Source of the DNA: Exiguobacterium flavidum
GTDB lineage: Bacteria > Bacillota > Bacilli > Exiguobacteriales > Exiguobacteriaceae
Length of the DNA: 64,000 nt
Reading direction: 5' to 3'
Assembly (NCBI RefSeq): GCF_003344535.1
Contig: NZ_QPKS01000007.1
Coordinates: forward strand, 62,001-126,000
The position numbers and the translations under genes are program-made. The notes beneath the pieces are model-generated. The model was not told the DNA's origin. It did no database searches and saw only the letters and a program-made list of their open reading frames with translations. Every line of letters begins with the position of its first letter. Position 1 is the stretch's first letter. Of this stretch, positions 1-8,377 are shown piece by piece.

Positions 1-120
1 GATCGAACGGAGCTCGTCGTCAGCCGAGGCCTTGGCAACAGCCTCTTTCCGCTTCGCGTCTTCAATCAGCCGGAGCTCGTCGTCGTCACGCTTGAGCGTC
101 AAGACGAGTAGACGGTACAT
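1..120 (-). CDS. Partial unknown protein, N-terminal 40 residues
   Basis: An open frame starts with ATG at 118-120 and runs off the left edge, so only 40 residues are visible. They are rich in Lys, Glu, Asp and Ala, and the pentapeptide DDELR occurs twice, which would suit a helical or coiled-coil segment. A purine-rich stretch (AGAGGCAGGCGAGAG) precedes the start but is only a moderate ribosome site. The gene lies 22 bases after the DUF2332 stop on the same strand, so the two could share a transcript. I do not recognise the family. Confidence 0.55.
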   Translation of the reverse strand, partial: MYRLLVLTLKRDDDELRLIEDAKRKEAVAKASADDELRSI

Positions 121-142
121 CTCTCGCCTGCCTCTCGACGGA

Positions 143-1204
143 TCACGTCCGCTGATTGGCGGGTGTTTTTTCATGCGCCGCTGCGAGTAACCACTTGAAC
201 CATCGCCCATGCCCGTCCGTCTCGGCAATCGTCTGCTTCGTTACGACGCCGCTCTGATAACGATCCAGATGCAGATACCTGTCTTGTACGTTGTTGTAGA
301 TATGGAAGACCTCCCGCTCTCTGCCGATCTCTTCAATCGTACGCAGCAGCTCCTTCTTCACATGAAGCGGCATCTGATTCGCCACATGGGTATGGAAGAT
401 GCAAAGCGCGCTCTCTTCCCCGACTTGGCTGGCGTATGCAGGGAGCAGGTGAACGCCGTCTCCTTCTACGAGCTGAAGCGGCTGCTCATCGATATAACGT
501 GCTGCCCGCTCAAAGAGGGTCAGCCGTTCTTCATGTTCCGGCCAGATCAACGCTTTCAGCCAGAGTCTTTCGTCCTCATCCTTCAAATCGACGATGTTGA
601 GATCGAGGCCGATCCGGTGTGAGACGGGAGGTGCTGTTTCAGGCAACCGCGGAGTCGCCTCGCCGATGATCTCCGAAGAGATTCGGAGTCGTGCGTCCTG
701 ATCACCGACGCTCCCTCTCTGCCCATACGTATAGGCATACCGATCCCACATCAGCTGCAGTCCTGCACTCGTCCCGATCTCAATCAGCCCGAGCGGTTTA
801 TTCGTCAGACGATGGACGAGACCGAACACAGGATACAGATAGCCGCACCGGCGGACTTCATTCGTTTGAACGAGTCGTGTTCGCAACAACTCCTCGATTT
901 CCGTTCGATGCGCGCGGCAGAAGTCGCGGAACGGTTCGAACGCTTCCTCGGACGGAAGCGGCGTTGCGGCCATGTCCGGATAGTACGCCTTCAATCGATG
1001 GTCCTTCCCTTTGAGCAAGAGGTAATGGACGGCACCGAACAACAGGTTCGGTACCGGTTGCCCTTCCCTTGCGCTTCCGCAGAGCTGAAGCATCTCCGCG
1101 TCCTGTGCGATGTCGCGCGATAAGCGTTCATATAGCGTGCTTGATCCCCGGCATTCTCTTTCCGCGAACGCCAAAAATGTTTGTGCCAATGCTTCTCTGT
1201 TCAT
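143..1204 (-). CDS. DUF2332 family protein
   Basis: This 353-residue protein matches the DUF2332 family, whose biochemical role is not known. The most family-like part is the middle, with TNEVRRC near residues 114-120 and EIGTSAGL near 142-149. That second motif resembles the glycine-rich SAM-binding loop of class I methyltransferases, so a methyltransferase-like fold is a reasonable inference, not a demonstrated activity. I chose the ATG at 1204 because GGGGGAG sits seven bases upstream. A longer reading back to 1294 adds 30 residues without family character. No transmembrane segment or signal peptide is visible. The neighbours give no pathway hint. Confidence 0.8.
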   Translation of the reverse strand: MNREALAQTFLAFAERECRGSSTLYERLSRDIAQDAEMLQLCGSAREGQPVPNLLFGAVHYLLLKGKDHRLKAYYPDMAATPLPSEEAFEPFRDFCRAHRTEIEELLRTRLVQTNEVRRCGYLYPVFGLVHRLTNKPLGLIEIGTSAGLQLMWDRYAYTYGQRGSVGDQDARLRISSEIIGEATPRLPETAPPVSHRIGLDLNIVDLKDEDERLWLKALIWPEHEERLTLFERAARYIDEQPLQLVEGDGVHLLPAYASQVGEESALCIFHTHVANQMPLHVKKELLRTIEEIGREREVFHIYNNVQDRYLHLDRYQSGVVTKQTIAETDGHGRWFKWLLAAAHEKTPANQRT

Positions 1205-1339
1205 TTGAACTCCCCCTTTTGTTCCCCCACTCTCTAGTTCTAGTTCGACGTGCCCTCTCTTTTTTCCCTCTTCCTTCCAGGTGACGCACGACAAAAAAGG
1301 ACCAGACAGGAGGTATCATCCTCCGTCCAGTCCCTTGTC

Positions 1340-1834
1340 TCAGTTCAGCGCCTCGTGCAATTCAGGTTCCGCGTTCTCCCACATCTCCGGTTTGTGCGAC
1401 TTCAGGAAATCACGCAACAATTCCTTCGAACGCTGATCCATGTGATCGACGACGATCCGGCCCTTGAGCGACTTATCCATCTTGTTGACGTGGTCCGGAA
1501 GAATCTTCCACCCGCGTCTAGCTTCGACGTCGACGAGCATGTCACATGCGGCGACACCGCCGTAGTAGAAGCCTTCCGGTTTACGGCCGACCGTCACCCA
1601 GACGATCCAGTACAGCTTACCGTTCGGCGAGTCTGCCTTATCCGTCGTGAACTTGATTCGTTTCTCGACCGCCGCCTTCGCGTGCATCGCGCCCATGTCG
1701 ATGTACGCCTCGCCGTCCTCCGGTGAGATGATGACCGGCGACATACTGTTCAAGCTGAGCGTTCCGACACCAAAGCCGCCGTGTCCGTCCGTCGAGTTAT
1801 CCGAGATGATGTTGAAATTTATCTTCTTTTCCAT
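1340..1834 (-). CDS. ywhD: YwhD family protein
   Basis: This 164-residue protein has the opening typical of B. subtilis YwhD: a short lysine-rich start, then NDSTDGHGG-like and DMGAMHA segments (here NSTDGHGGFG at about 13-22 and DMGAMHAK at about 46-53). The function of YwhD is not established. It is soluble and nearly the full family length. The tautomerase gene about 730 bases away corresponds to ywhB, a neighbour of ywhD in Bacillus, so part of an ancestral gene cluster seems kept. Its ATG is preceded by AAAGGACGAT, a good ribosome site. Confidence 0.85.
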   Translation of the reverse strand: MEKKINFNIISDNSTDGHGGFGVGTLSLNSMSPVIISPEDGEAYIDMGAMHAKAAVEKRIKFTTDKADSPNGKLYWIVWVTVGRKPEGFYYGGVAACDMLVDVEARRGWKILPDHVNKMDKSLKGRIVVDHMDQRSKELLRDFLKSHKPEMWENAEPELHEALN

Positions 1835-1899
1835 AAGTAGATCGTCCTTTCAGAAAAACCGTTGCCTCTATCATACCGCATTCGGTCCTCTGTGCAAGC

Positions 1900-2421
1900 T
1901 CAGTTCTTGATCGATTCGATCTGTTCGCGCGACGCGCGTGCGAGCGTCGGCAGGCGCAGGCATTCGAGCGACGCGAGTTCCTCATGCGCCGGCGGGTTCA
2001 TCGCCTCGAGTTTCGCTAGTGCCCGGTCGAACATCGTCTGGGCCGCCCGCCCGAACAGGACGATTCGCTGGAGTGACCCACAGCGCGACCGGATGGCGCG
2101 GAGCTGCCCTGCGAGCTGCGTCACCTTTTCCTCGAGTTCGACTTCCTCCGTCTCGGAGAGTTTCCGGTTCGCGAAGAGCGGTTTCCATTTCGGATCGTCC
2201 TCAAGCAGGGTGATGATGCCGTATCTGCGCGCTTCCGTACTTCCGGACGCCTCGGCCACAGCACGGTCCGTCACGAGACGCCCGAACGGGATGTTCTGTC
2301 CGAGAAGGATCGACGAGAGCTCAAGCCCTTTCGCTTGCGATAACGCATAATCCTCATCTTCCGGCAGTTCGCGGTCGAATATGAACAGCGTGTGTATCTT
2401 CTTACGAATGATTGATTCCAT
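1900..2421 (-). CDS. Unknown protein, possibly uracil-DNA-glycosylase-like fold
   Basis: I do not recognise this 173-residue soluble protein with confidence. It has no membrane segment. Its C-terminal half contains RIVLFGRAAQTMF and LRLPTLARAS, an arrangement that loosely recalls the LLGxxA and HPS segments of family 4/5 uracil-DNA glycosylases, but the catalytic residues of that family are not clearly present. The resemblance is therefore weak and based on spacing only. It lies between ywhD and the tautomerase gene, on the same strand as ywhD, with a 65-base gap and no visible terminator, so co-transcription with ywhD is possible. Confidence 0.6.
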   Translation of the reverse strand: MESIIRKKIHTLFIFDRELPEDEDYALSQAKGLELSSILLGQNIPFGRLVTDRAVAEASGSTEARRYGIITLLEDDPKWKPLFANRKLSETEEVELEEKVTQLAGQLRAIRSRCGSLQRIVLFGRAAQTMFDRALAKLEAMNPPAHEELASLECLRLPTLARASREQIESIKN

Positions 2422-2563
2422 GGTTCATCCACCTCTGCTTTTATATGTAACTTCGGACTTGTTAACATTCCTTTTTCCCCCGTTTCCATTTCTGAAACGC
2501 ATCCGGTCTTTTCCGATGATATACTTGAGAGGAAAGTCATCCATTTTCCAAGGGGGAACTGAC

Positions 2564-2749
2564 ATGCCATACGTTACAGTGAAGATGCTGTCCGGCCGTA
2601 CGGTCGAACAGAAGCGTGCCTTGATCGAGAAGGTCACGGAAGCCGTCTCTGAGACGACGAACGCACCAAAGGAGAATATCACCGTCTTCATCGAGGAGAT
2701 GGAAAAGACGGACTACGGCCAAGCAGGCGTCATGTTCGCGGATAAATGA
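2564..2749 (+). CDS. 4-oxalocrotonate tautomerase family enzyme
   Basis: This 61-residue protein has the length and pattern of the 4-oxalocrotonate tautomerase family (B. subtilis YwhB type). After removal of the initiator Met, Pro-1 becomes the catalytic base, and the sequence starts MPYVTVKM as required. Members form small hexamers of beta-alpha-beta units and tautomerise 2-hydroxymuconate-like enols; the physiological substrate in Bacillales is unknown. The ATG at 2564 has AGGGGGAACTG upstream. A longer frame reaching back to 2381 is not supported because it would bury Pro-1. A short hairpin at 2752-2777 follows the stop but lacks a U run, so read-through into the next gene is likely. Confidence 0.9.
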   Translation: MPYVTVKMLSGRTVEQKRALIEKVTEAVSETTNAPKENITVFIEEMEKTDYGQAGVMFADK

Positions 2750-2803
2750 GAAACAGCCGGTCCTTTTGGATCGGCTGTCCGTCTCTGACAAGGAGGAAAC
2801 GAA

Positions 2804-3349
2804 ATGAAGAAGAATCGAATCGTCCTGTATATCGCATCAAGCCTCGACGGACGGATCGCCCGGACGGACGGCGCGCTCGACTGGCTGTTCGCTGTCGAGG
2901 GAGACGGCGACAATGGGTACGCCGAATTTTTCAAGACGATCGGGACTGTCGTGATGGGACGCAAAACATACGATGAAGTTCTGATGCTCGAGAACGGCGA
3001 GTATCCATACAAGGAGACGCCGAGCTACATCTGGACGCGCAGCAAGCAAGAAGCGACGGAATACGTGACGTTCACCGACGAATCGCTCACGACACTCCTC
3101 CCCCGTCTTCAGGAACAGTCAGATGGGGACATCTGGCTCGTCGGCGGAGGTGAAATCATCAAAGCAGCGCTCGAAGCGGACCTGATCGATGCCTATACGA
3201 TCGCCATCGCTCCCGTCATCCTCGGAAGCGGAATCCCGCTCTTCCCGGAAGGTACGAAGGAGACGAACGTCCGGCTCGACAAGATTGAACAATCCGGTCA
3301 ATTCGCGATGTTGCACTACTCACGTCCGGCCAAGGAGGCGACGTCATGA
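2804..3349 (+). CDS. Dihydrofolate reductase / RibD C-terminal domain protein
   Basis: This 181-residue protein belongs to the DHFR-like reductase family that includes B. subtilis YyaP and YwjB and the RibD reductase domain. Diagnostic segments are ASSLDGRIA at 11-19, MGRKTY at 51-56 and WLVGGGEI at 111-118, the last being the NADPH-binding glycine loop. These stand-alone proteins are annotated as deaminase-reductase-like, and their true substrate is usually unknown. AAGGAGGAAACGAA precedes the ATG. The stop overlaps the start of the next gene by ATGA, so the two are translationally coupled and probably act together in a redox step. Confidence 0.88.
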   Translation: MKKNRIVLYIASSLDGRIARTDGALDWLFAVEGDGDNGYAEFFKTIGTVVMGRKTYDEVLMLENGEYPYKETPSYIWTRSKQEATEYVTFTDESLTTLLPRLQEQSDGDIWLVGGGEIIKAALEADLIDAYTIAIAPVILGSGIPLFPEGTKETNVRLDKIEQSGQFAMLHYSRPAKEATS

Positions 3350-3969
3350 AGATTGCACTGCTCGGCGCGACTGGACGAACGGGGCGGGAATTACTGAATC
3401 TGCTGCTCGCGGGCGGACATCATGTGACAGCACTCGTCCGGACGGGAGGCAGTCTGCCGGCAAACGCCAGGCTCGAAGAGGTCGTCGGCGACGCGACGGA
3501 TCCATCTTCAATCGAACGGACGACCGAGGGTGCCGATGCCGTCATGAGCGCGCTCGGGACGGATCAGCAGGACGTCCTGACGAAAGCGACGCCGCTCCTC
3601 ATCGATGCAGCGAAGCGTTACGGAATCCGACGCATCATCACGATCGGAACGGCCGGCATCCTTGATTCAAGCACCGAACCCGGGCGTTACCGCTTCGAGT
3701 CGAGCGAGTCGAAGCGCCGCTCGACGACAGCCGCAGAAGACCATCTCCGCGCCTATCTCCTTCTCTCCTCGTCCGGCCTCGACTGGACCGTCATCTGTCC
3801 AACGGGATTGAACGAGGAGGAACCGATCGATGACCCACTGATTGAAATCGACCGCTTCACGCGAGAGACGAACTCGATTCCCCGGGCGAACGTCGCCCGT
3901 CTCTCCTACCAAGCCCTGCATGAAAACGCCTATCTCGGCCAGCGCGTCGCAATCGCCTCGTACAGATGA
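3346..3969 (+). CDS. NAD(P)H-binding NmrA/SDR-like protein
   Basis: A 207-residue Rossmann-fold protein with the dinucleotide-binding loop GATGRTG at residues 7-13. It resembles the atypical SDR group known as NAD(P)-binding or NmrA-like proteins (B. subtilis YwnB/YhfK relatives), which lack the classic Tyr-x3-Lys catalytic pair and often act as redox sensors or flavin/biliverdin-type reductases. The exact role cannot be read from sequence. The ATG overlaps the DHFR-like stop (ATGA), and AAGGAGG lies seven bases upstream, which fixes this start. A strong hairpin follows directly after the stop. Confidence 0.83.
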   Translation: MKIALLGATGRTGRELLNLLLAGGHHVTALVRTGGSLPANARLEEVVGDATDPSSIERTTEGADAVMSALGTDQQDVLTKATPLLIDAAKRYGIRRIITIGTAGILDSSTEPGRYRFESSESKRRSTTAAEDHLRAYLLLSSSGLDWTVICPTGLNEEEPIDDPLIEIDRFTRETNSIPRANVARLSYQALHENAYLGQRVAIASYR

Positions 3970-4012
3970 AAATAGCCAAGTCCGCGCTTACACCGGACTT
4001 GGCTATTTTTGT
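3969..4012 (+). terminator. Bidirectional intrinsic terminator
   Basis: A 16-base-pair stem (AAAATAGCCAAGTCCG against its complement) with a nine-base loop ends in five T on the + strand and has A-rich flanks for the opposite strand. It separates the convergent NAD(P)-binding and methyltransferase genes. Confidence 0.9.
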
Positions 4013-4024
4013 TGCTTCAGTCAT

Positions 4025-4585
4025 TCAAATGTTGCGGCACTCGAGCACATACGCCGGCGGGAAGTTGCGCAGTTCCCGGTTCCAGGCGATCGCGTTGAAA
4101 TGGGACTCGAAGAACTCCCGCTTCCACTTCGTGTATTGAAACGCGATGAAGGACCCGTTCGGCTTCAGGACACGCCGGACCGCTTCGAGAATGTCTCGCG
4201 ACAGCATCTGGTCGAGGCTCGCGAACGGAAGCCCCGAGACGACGTAGTCGACCTGCTCGATTCCGTGACGCTCTAGGACTGCGGTCAACGCCTCCGCTCC
4301 GTCCAGGCAGATACAGATGCCCGATTTTCCCTTATACTGCCTCGCGAGCTGCTCGCAAAAGCGCGGGTTGTTCTCGATGACGATCAGCATGCTCCCCGGC
4401 CGCATGTTTCGGCAAAGCCCTTGCGTGAATATGCCCGTTCCGGCCCCGAGCTCGACGATGCAGCGCGCTTTTTCGAAGTCGATCGGCGCCATCATTTTCC
4501 GGCTCAGATAGGACGAGCTTGGCATGACTGCACCGGTCTCTTTCGGGCGCAGTAAAAATTGCATCAGAAATCGTCGGTCAAGCAT
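4025..4585 (-). CDS. Class I SAM-dependent methyltransferase, phospholipid methyltransferase-like
   Basis: A 186-residue methyltransferase with motif I VELGAGTGIFT at residues 44-54 and an N-terminal FLLRPKETGAVMPSS-type opening. That opening is typical of the bacterial PmtA/rRNA adenine dimethylase-like group often annotated as phospholipid N-methyltransferase. In Bacillota the substrate is untested. A later segment, VVSGLPFASL near 108-117, resembles motif IV of the same group. GGCAGGAGGGG precedes the ATG. Its likely promoter lies at 4708-4736. No neighbour suggests a substrate. Confidence 0.78.
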   Translation of the reverse strand: MLDRRFLMQFLLRPKETGAVMPSSSYLSRKMMAPIDFEKARCIVELGAGTGIFTQGLCRNMRPGSMLIVIENNPRFCEQLARQYKGKSGICICLDGAEALTAVLERHGIEQVDYVVSGLPFASLDQMLSRDILEAVRRVLKPNGSFIAFQYTKWKREFFESHFNAIAWNRELRNFPPAYVLECRNI

Positions 4586-4707
4586 GAAGACCCCTCCTGC
4601 CTCTTGGTGTCAAAATCACTCGGTGTATGCCAGGCTATCGAAAAAAGCGAAGTGTGGTGGAAGTCGTGCAGATCAGCACATGAGAAGAGCTTGCGAGAGG
4701 GAAAATA

Positions 4708-4736
4708 TTAGTATTCCTTTTCCTTTTCTTTGCCAA
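4708..4736 (-). promoter_or_regulatory. Sigma-A-type promoter for the methyltransferase gene
   Basis: Reading the minus strand, TTGGCA (4731-4736) is followed after 17 bases by TACTAA (4708-4713). The leader before the ATG at 4585 is about 115 bases. Confidence 0.5.
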
Positions 4737-4743
4737 TCTAAAC

Positions 4744-4788
4744 GAAAAAAAAGAAAAAACCCGACCGTCCTGCAAGGACGAGTCGGGG
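4744..4788 (-). terminator. Intrinsic terminator of nupC
   Basis: On the minus strand an 11-base-pair stem (CCCGAC plus CGTCC, one bulged T) closes a short loop and is followed by TTTTTTCTTTTTTTT. Confidence 0.93.
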
Positions 4789-4797
4789 AAAAGAGGG

Positions 4798-5976
4798 TTA
4801 GATCAATACGCTGACGATGACCGCAGTCAAGATACTGACGAGCGTCGCGCCATAGAGGAGCTTCAAGCCGAAGCTCGCTGCTACGCTCCCTTGACGGTCG
4901 CTGAGTCCTTTGACGGCACCTGCGATGATCCCGATCGACGAGAAGTTCGCGAATGAGATCAAGAAGACCGAGACGATACCGAGCGTACGCTCCGAGAACT
5001 CGCCTTTGTATTCAGGAAGGCTGAGCATCGCAACGAACTCGTTCGTGATGAGCTTCGTCGCCATGATACTGCCCGCGCTGACTGCTTCCGCCCAAGGAAC
5101 ACCCATGATGAAGGCGATCGGCGAGAAGATGTAGCCGAGGAGGTCTTGGAACGAGATGCCGAGCGTCATGTCGAACAGGTCGTTGATCATTCCGATCAAG
5201 GCGTTGTAACCGATCAGCATCGCACCGACGATGATCGCGACCTTGAATCCGTCCATGATATACTCGCCGAGCATCTCGAAGAACGTCTGCTTCTCTTCGA
5301 TGATCTCGAGGATATCTTCCTTCGGATCGACCGTGTACGGGTTGATGATCGAGGCGATGATGAAACCGCCGAACAGGTTGAGGACGATCGCCGTCACGAC
5401 ATACTTCGGCTCGACCATCGTCATGTAGGCACCGACGATCGACATCGACACCGTCGACATCGCTGAAGCACAAAGCGTGTAAAGACGGTTCGCAGGAAGA
5501 CGGTCGATCTGTTTCTTGACCGTGATGAATACTTCCGACTGGCCGATCGCAGCTGAGGCGACGGCGTTATATGACTCGAGCTGACCCATGCCGTTGATTT
5601 TCGAAAGAACGAAACCAATACCGCGCATGATGACAGGAAGGACCTTCGTGAATTGAAGAATCCCGATCAGTGCCGAGATGAAGACGATCGGCAGGAGGAC
5701 ATTGATGAAGAAGACGTGCGCGCCTTCGTTCGCAAGTCCGCCGAAGACGAAGTTGATCCCGATTGCAGCATACTCAAGCAACTTCTCGAAGACCTTCGCG
5801 ACAGCCTTGATGACGATGTATCCAAATGATGTGTTCAAAAGGACGAATCCAAGGATCAGCTGAAGTGCAAGCATGACCGCAAGCGGTTTCAATTTTACCT
5901 GTTTGCGATTGCTGCTTACGAGGAATGCAAGTCCGAGTACGACAGCTAGGCCAAGTAAAGCGATAAGATATTTCAT
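4798..5976 (-). CDS. nupC: NupC family nucleoside transporter
   Basis: A 392-residue integral membrane protein of the concentrative nucleoside transporter family, which imports nucleosides with protons or sodium. The sequence shows an N-terminal helix pair, the re-entrant segment GQSEVFITVKK in the middle and the NEFVAMLSLPEY segment towards the C-terminus, both typical of the nucleoside-binding core. Length is normal for the family. The ATG follows GAGGAGAG. The 114-base gap upstream has no strong consensus promoter, but TTGTTG and TAAAAG 18 bases apart are possible. It has its own strong terminator and appears monocistronic. Confidence 0.93.
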   Translation of the reverse strand: MKYLIALLGLAVVLGLAFLVSSNRKQVKLKPLAVMLALQLILGFVLLNTSFGYIVIKAVAKVFEKLLEYAAIGINFVFGGLANEGAHVFFINVLLPIVFISALIGILQFTKVLPVIMRGIGFVLSKINGMGQLESYNAVASAAIGQSEVFITVKKQIDRLPANRLYTLCASAMSTVSMSIVGAYMTMVEPKYVVTAIVLNLFGGFIIASIINPYTVDPKEDILEIIEEKQTFFEMLGEYIMDGFKVAIIVGAMLIGYNALIGMINDLFDMTLGISFQDLLGYIFSPIAFIMGVPWAEAVSAGSIMATKLITNEFVAMLSLPEYKGEFSERTLGIVSVFLISFANFSSIGIIAGAVKGLSDRQGSVAASFGLKLLYGATLVSILTAVIVSVLI

Positions 5977-6090
5977 CTATTTCTCTCCTCATTCTCTAAG
6001 TTGTACATAAGTACGATGTCTGACGTTTAATCTTTTACACAAGTATTAGGATAATCAACAATTTAGAGAACTGCAAGAGGAAAAACGAAA

Positions 6091-6936
6091 TTAGAAACCG
6101 CTTACGCTATTTTCATACACTTTCAAGACATAATTCTCCAGCTGTTTCCGAACATTAGCTTTCGAGAGGTCTGTTCTTCCGTGCGCCTCCCATCCAGGGT
6201 AGACGTCCAACTGCTCGAGCTCGAAATCGAACACGGCCATCAGGTCCCAGCGATGATCGTACTTCAGGCCGGTCCGCTCTACGTAATGCCGAAGGAACTG
6301 ATCCGCGATGTCGACAGACTCGAGCAGCGCAAGGTTCAGCCGACAATGAGCGAGATCGGCTTCGACTGGTCCGGTGCAGGCATTGATCCAGTCGACGACT
6401 CCTGTTACCCTTCCTTCTTCGAAAAGCACATTGACCGGGTGGAAATCCCGGTGGATCAAGGCAAGCTTTGCGCTCGGCGGACAGCTCTGTCGGGCGGCCC
6501 ATTCCCATGCTCCTCCCCTCACCCACGACGGGACGATTCGTTCCGCGTGATACGGGCGGTAATGATAGGCGCTAGATGACAACGGTTGACCATGGATCAA
6601 GGCGAGTACCCTGGCGAGCTCGGATACCCATTCTCCCTTGTCGCGCGGCGCAAGATCGACCCGCCCCTCCATCTTCGTCATCCGTAGCCACGGCAACTCT
6701 TCCGTGTTCGCCTCTTCGAAGGCTAGGAGCTTCGGTGCGAAAGGAAAACCGAGCTGAAGCGCCCATGCCTCGTGTCGGATCAGATCCGGCTCTTCCTTCA
6801 GCCACCTCTCGTTCGTCAAGAAACGAAAGACGTCCCCGGCCGCTTCGATAACGGTCGAGGACGTCGCGCCTGTGAGCTGCAGATACGACTGGGTGCCGAG
6901 GCGGTTCAGGATGTGTTCGATCCGCACGTCCCTCAA
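6091..6936 (-). CDS. APH-fold phosphotransferase
   Basis: This 281-residue protein belongs to the aminoglycoside phosphotransferase/choline kinase-like fold. The catalytic loop is IHRDFHPVNVL (residues 161-171, His162, Asp164, Asn169), and the metal-binding Asp is in VVDWINACTGP (Asp182). The substrate is unknown; in a chromosomal setting like this, a small metabolite such as a sugar or amino alcohol is as likely as an antibiotic. The start is TTG, overlapping the HD-gene stop as TTGA, with AGAGGTGA just upstream. It is therefore translationally coupled to the YwfO-like HD hydrolase and may share its physiology. Confidence 0.82.
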   Translation of the reverse strand: MRDVRIEHILNRLGTQSYLQLTGATSSTVIEAAGDVFRFLTNERWLKEEPDLIRHEAWALQLGFPFAPKLLAFEEANTEELPWLRMTKMEGRVDLAPRDKGEWVSELARVLALIHGQPLSSSAYHYRPYHAERIVPSWVRGGAWEWAARQSCPPSAKLALIHRDFHPVNVLFEEGRVTGVVDWINACTGPVEADLAHCRLNLALLESVDIADQFLRHYVERTGLKYDHRWDLMAVFDFELEQLDVYPGWEAHGRTDLSKANVRKQLENYVLKVYENSVSGF

Positions 6937-8234
6937 TGGTCACCTCTGAGCAACGTGTCGATCTGCATCTTCTCGTTCGCGAACTCCTTCAGGTCATACA
7001 GCTCCTCCTGCGGGAAGAACAGCTTCTCATCCGTCTGGCGCGAAGTCGCGATCGCCCGGACGAGCGGCGAGACTTGCGAGATCTCCTTCAGCGTCCCGTC
7101 CTTCATCTGGAGCATGATCGGGTGTCGGCTGATCTCGCCGTTCTCGAGATAGAGGTCGTACGGCAGTCGGCTCAGCTTGTCCTCGAGCAGATAATAGTCC
7201 GGATCGAGACCGATCTTCGAGAAGGCAAGACAGAGCCGTTCGTGGACGGCGTCGCGCTTCTCCTGCGGGTAGTCGACGTATTTGAACAGCTTCCGGTTGA
7301 CGAAACGGCTCGCGAGATCGCTTAGCACCTTGTCCTCCTCCTCCATCCACTGCTGGAAATAGAAATAGACGATCGTCTCGTCGAGTGCGAGGTAGTCTTT
7401 CAGCGTCATCGTCTGCTCGAATAGCGGAATAAGGTGGAACGGCGTGACCGTGAAGTCGTAATGCCCGGCGTAGAGCTCCTGTGCCCGCTCGAGGATCGCC
7501 TTGAGCAGGTAGTCGCTCGACCGGGTGACAGGGTGAAGATAGACCTGCCAATACATCTGATAGCGTCGCATGATGTAATCCTCGATCGAGTGCATCCCGG
7601 ACTGCTTGACGACGAGCTGGTCGCGCGAAGGGCGTAGCACGCGAAGCATCCGTTCGAGGTCGAACGTGCCATAGCTGACGCCCGCGAAATGCGCGTCGCG
7701 CAGCAGATAGTCCATCCGGTCGACGTCGAGCTGCGAGCTGATCATCGTCACGAGCAGCTTGTTCGGATGGGTCTTGCGGATGACGGCAGCGACCTCCTCG
7801 GCGAATCCGTCCCCGACCTGATCGAGCACGGCCTTGATTTCCGTGTCGCCAAGGATGATCCGTTCCGTCCACGTCTCATGCTCGACGCCGAACACGTTCT
7901 CGAACGCATGCGAGAACGGGCCGTGTCCGACGTCGTGGAGCAAGGCCGCACACAGCGCGAGCTCTCGGTACTGGTCGTCCCATTCCGGACGGCCGTTGAA
8001 GACGTTGATCAGCTGGCGCGTGATCTCATAGACGCCGAGCGAATGGTGGAAGCGCGTATGTTCCGCTCCATGGAACGTCAAAAACGACGTCCCGAGCTGC
8101 TTGATCCGGCGCAGGCGCTGGAATTCCTTCGTGCCGATCAGCTGCCAGATCAGCTGATCATCGACATAGATATAGCGATGGACCGGATCCTTGAACACTT
8201 TCGTCTCTTTCAGTTGACCTAATGACTGATACAC
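6933..8234 (-). CDS. ywfO: YwfO-type HD domain phosphohydrolase (dGTPase-like)
   Basis: A 433-residue HD-domain protein resembling B. subtilis YwfO and Enterococcus EF1143, which hydrolyse deoxynucleoside triphosphates. Metal-binding residues are visible in HTRFHHSLG (His59, His63, His64) and LLHDVGHGPFSH (His100-Asp101). The rest matches the long helical C-terminal part of this family. The start is GTG with GGGGAGAAGTCC upstream. In B. subtilis ywfO lies near lipL, and here the two are divergent neighbours, which supports the name. The downstream kinase gene overlaps its stop. Confidence 0.87.
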   Translation of the reverse strand: MYQSLGQLKETKVFKDPVHRYIYVDDQLIWQLIGTKEFQRLRRIKQLGTSFLTFHGAEHTRFHHSLGVYEITRQLINVFNGRPEWDDQYRELALCAALLHDVGHGPFSHAFENVFGVEHETWTERIILGDTEIKAVLDQVGDGFAEEVAAVIRKTHPNKLLVTMISSQLDVDRMDYLLRDAHFAGVSYGTFDLERMLRVLRPSRDQLVVKQSGMHSIEDYIMRRYQMYWQVYLHPVTRSSDYLLKAILERAQELYAGHYDFTVTPFHLIPLFEQTMTLKDYLALDETIVYFYFQQWMEEEDKVLSDLASRFVNRKLFKYVDYPQEKRDAVHERLCLAFSKIGLDPDYYLLEDKLSRLPYDLYLENGEISRHPIMLQMKDGTLKEISQVSPLVRAIATSRQTDEKLFFPQEELYDLKEFANEKMQIDTLLRGDH

Positions 8235-8377
8235 GGACTTCTCCCCTTTTGATGCATTTTGTTCTAGTATACCGTTCGTCCCCGCCCCTTGCTGTTCCTG
8301 TCTCCGTCCTTCCTGAAGTAAAGAAACGTATCCCTATGCTATAATGGTTTCGCAAATCTAGAAAAAGGAACGGGCCA

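Noticed and set aside
6091-6936. Antibiotic resistance kinase
   Set aside because: The fold is APH-like, but the gene is coupled to a housekeeping HD hydrolase and nothing points to an aminoglycoside substrate, so a resistance call is not supported.
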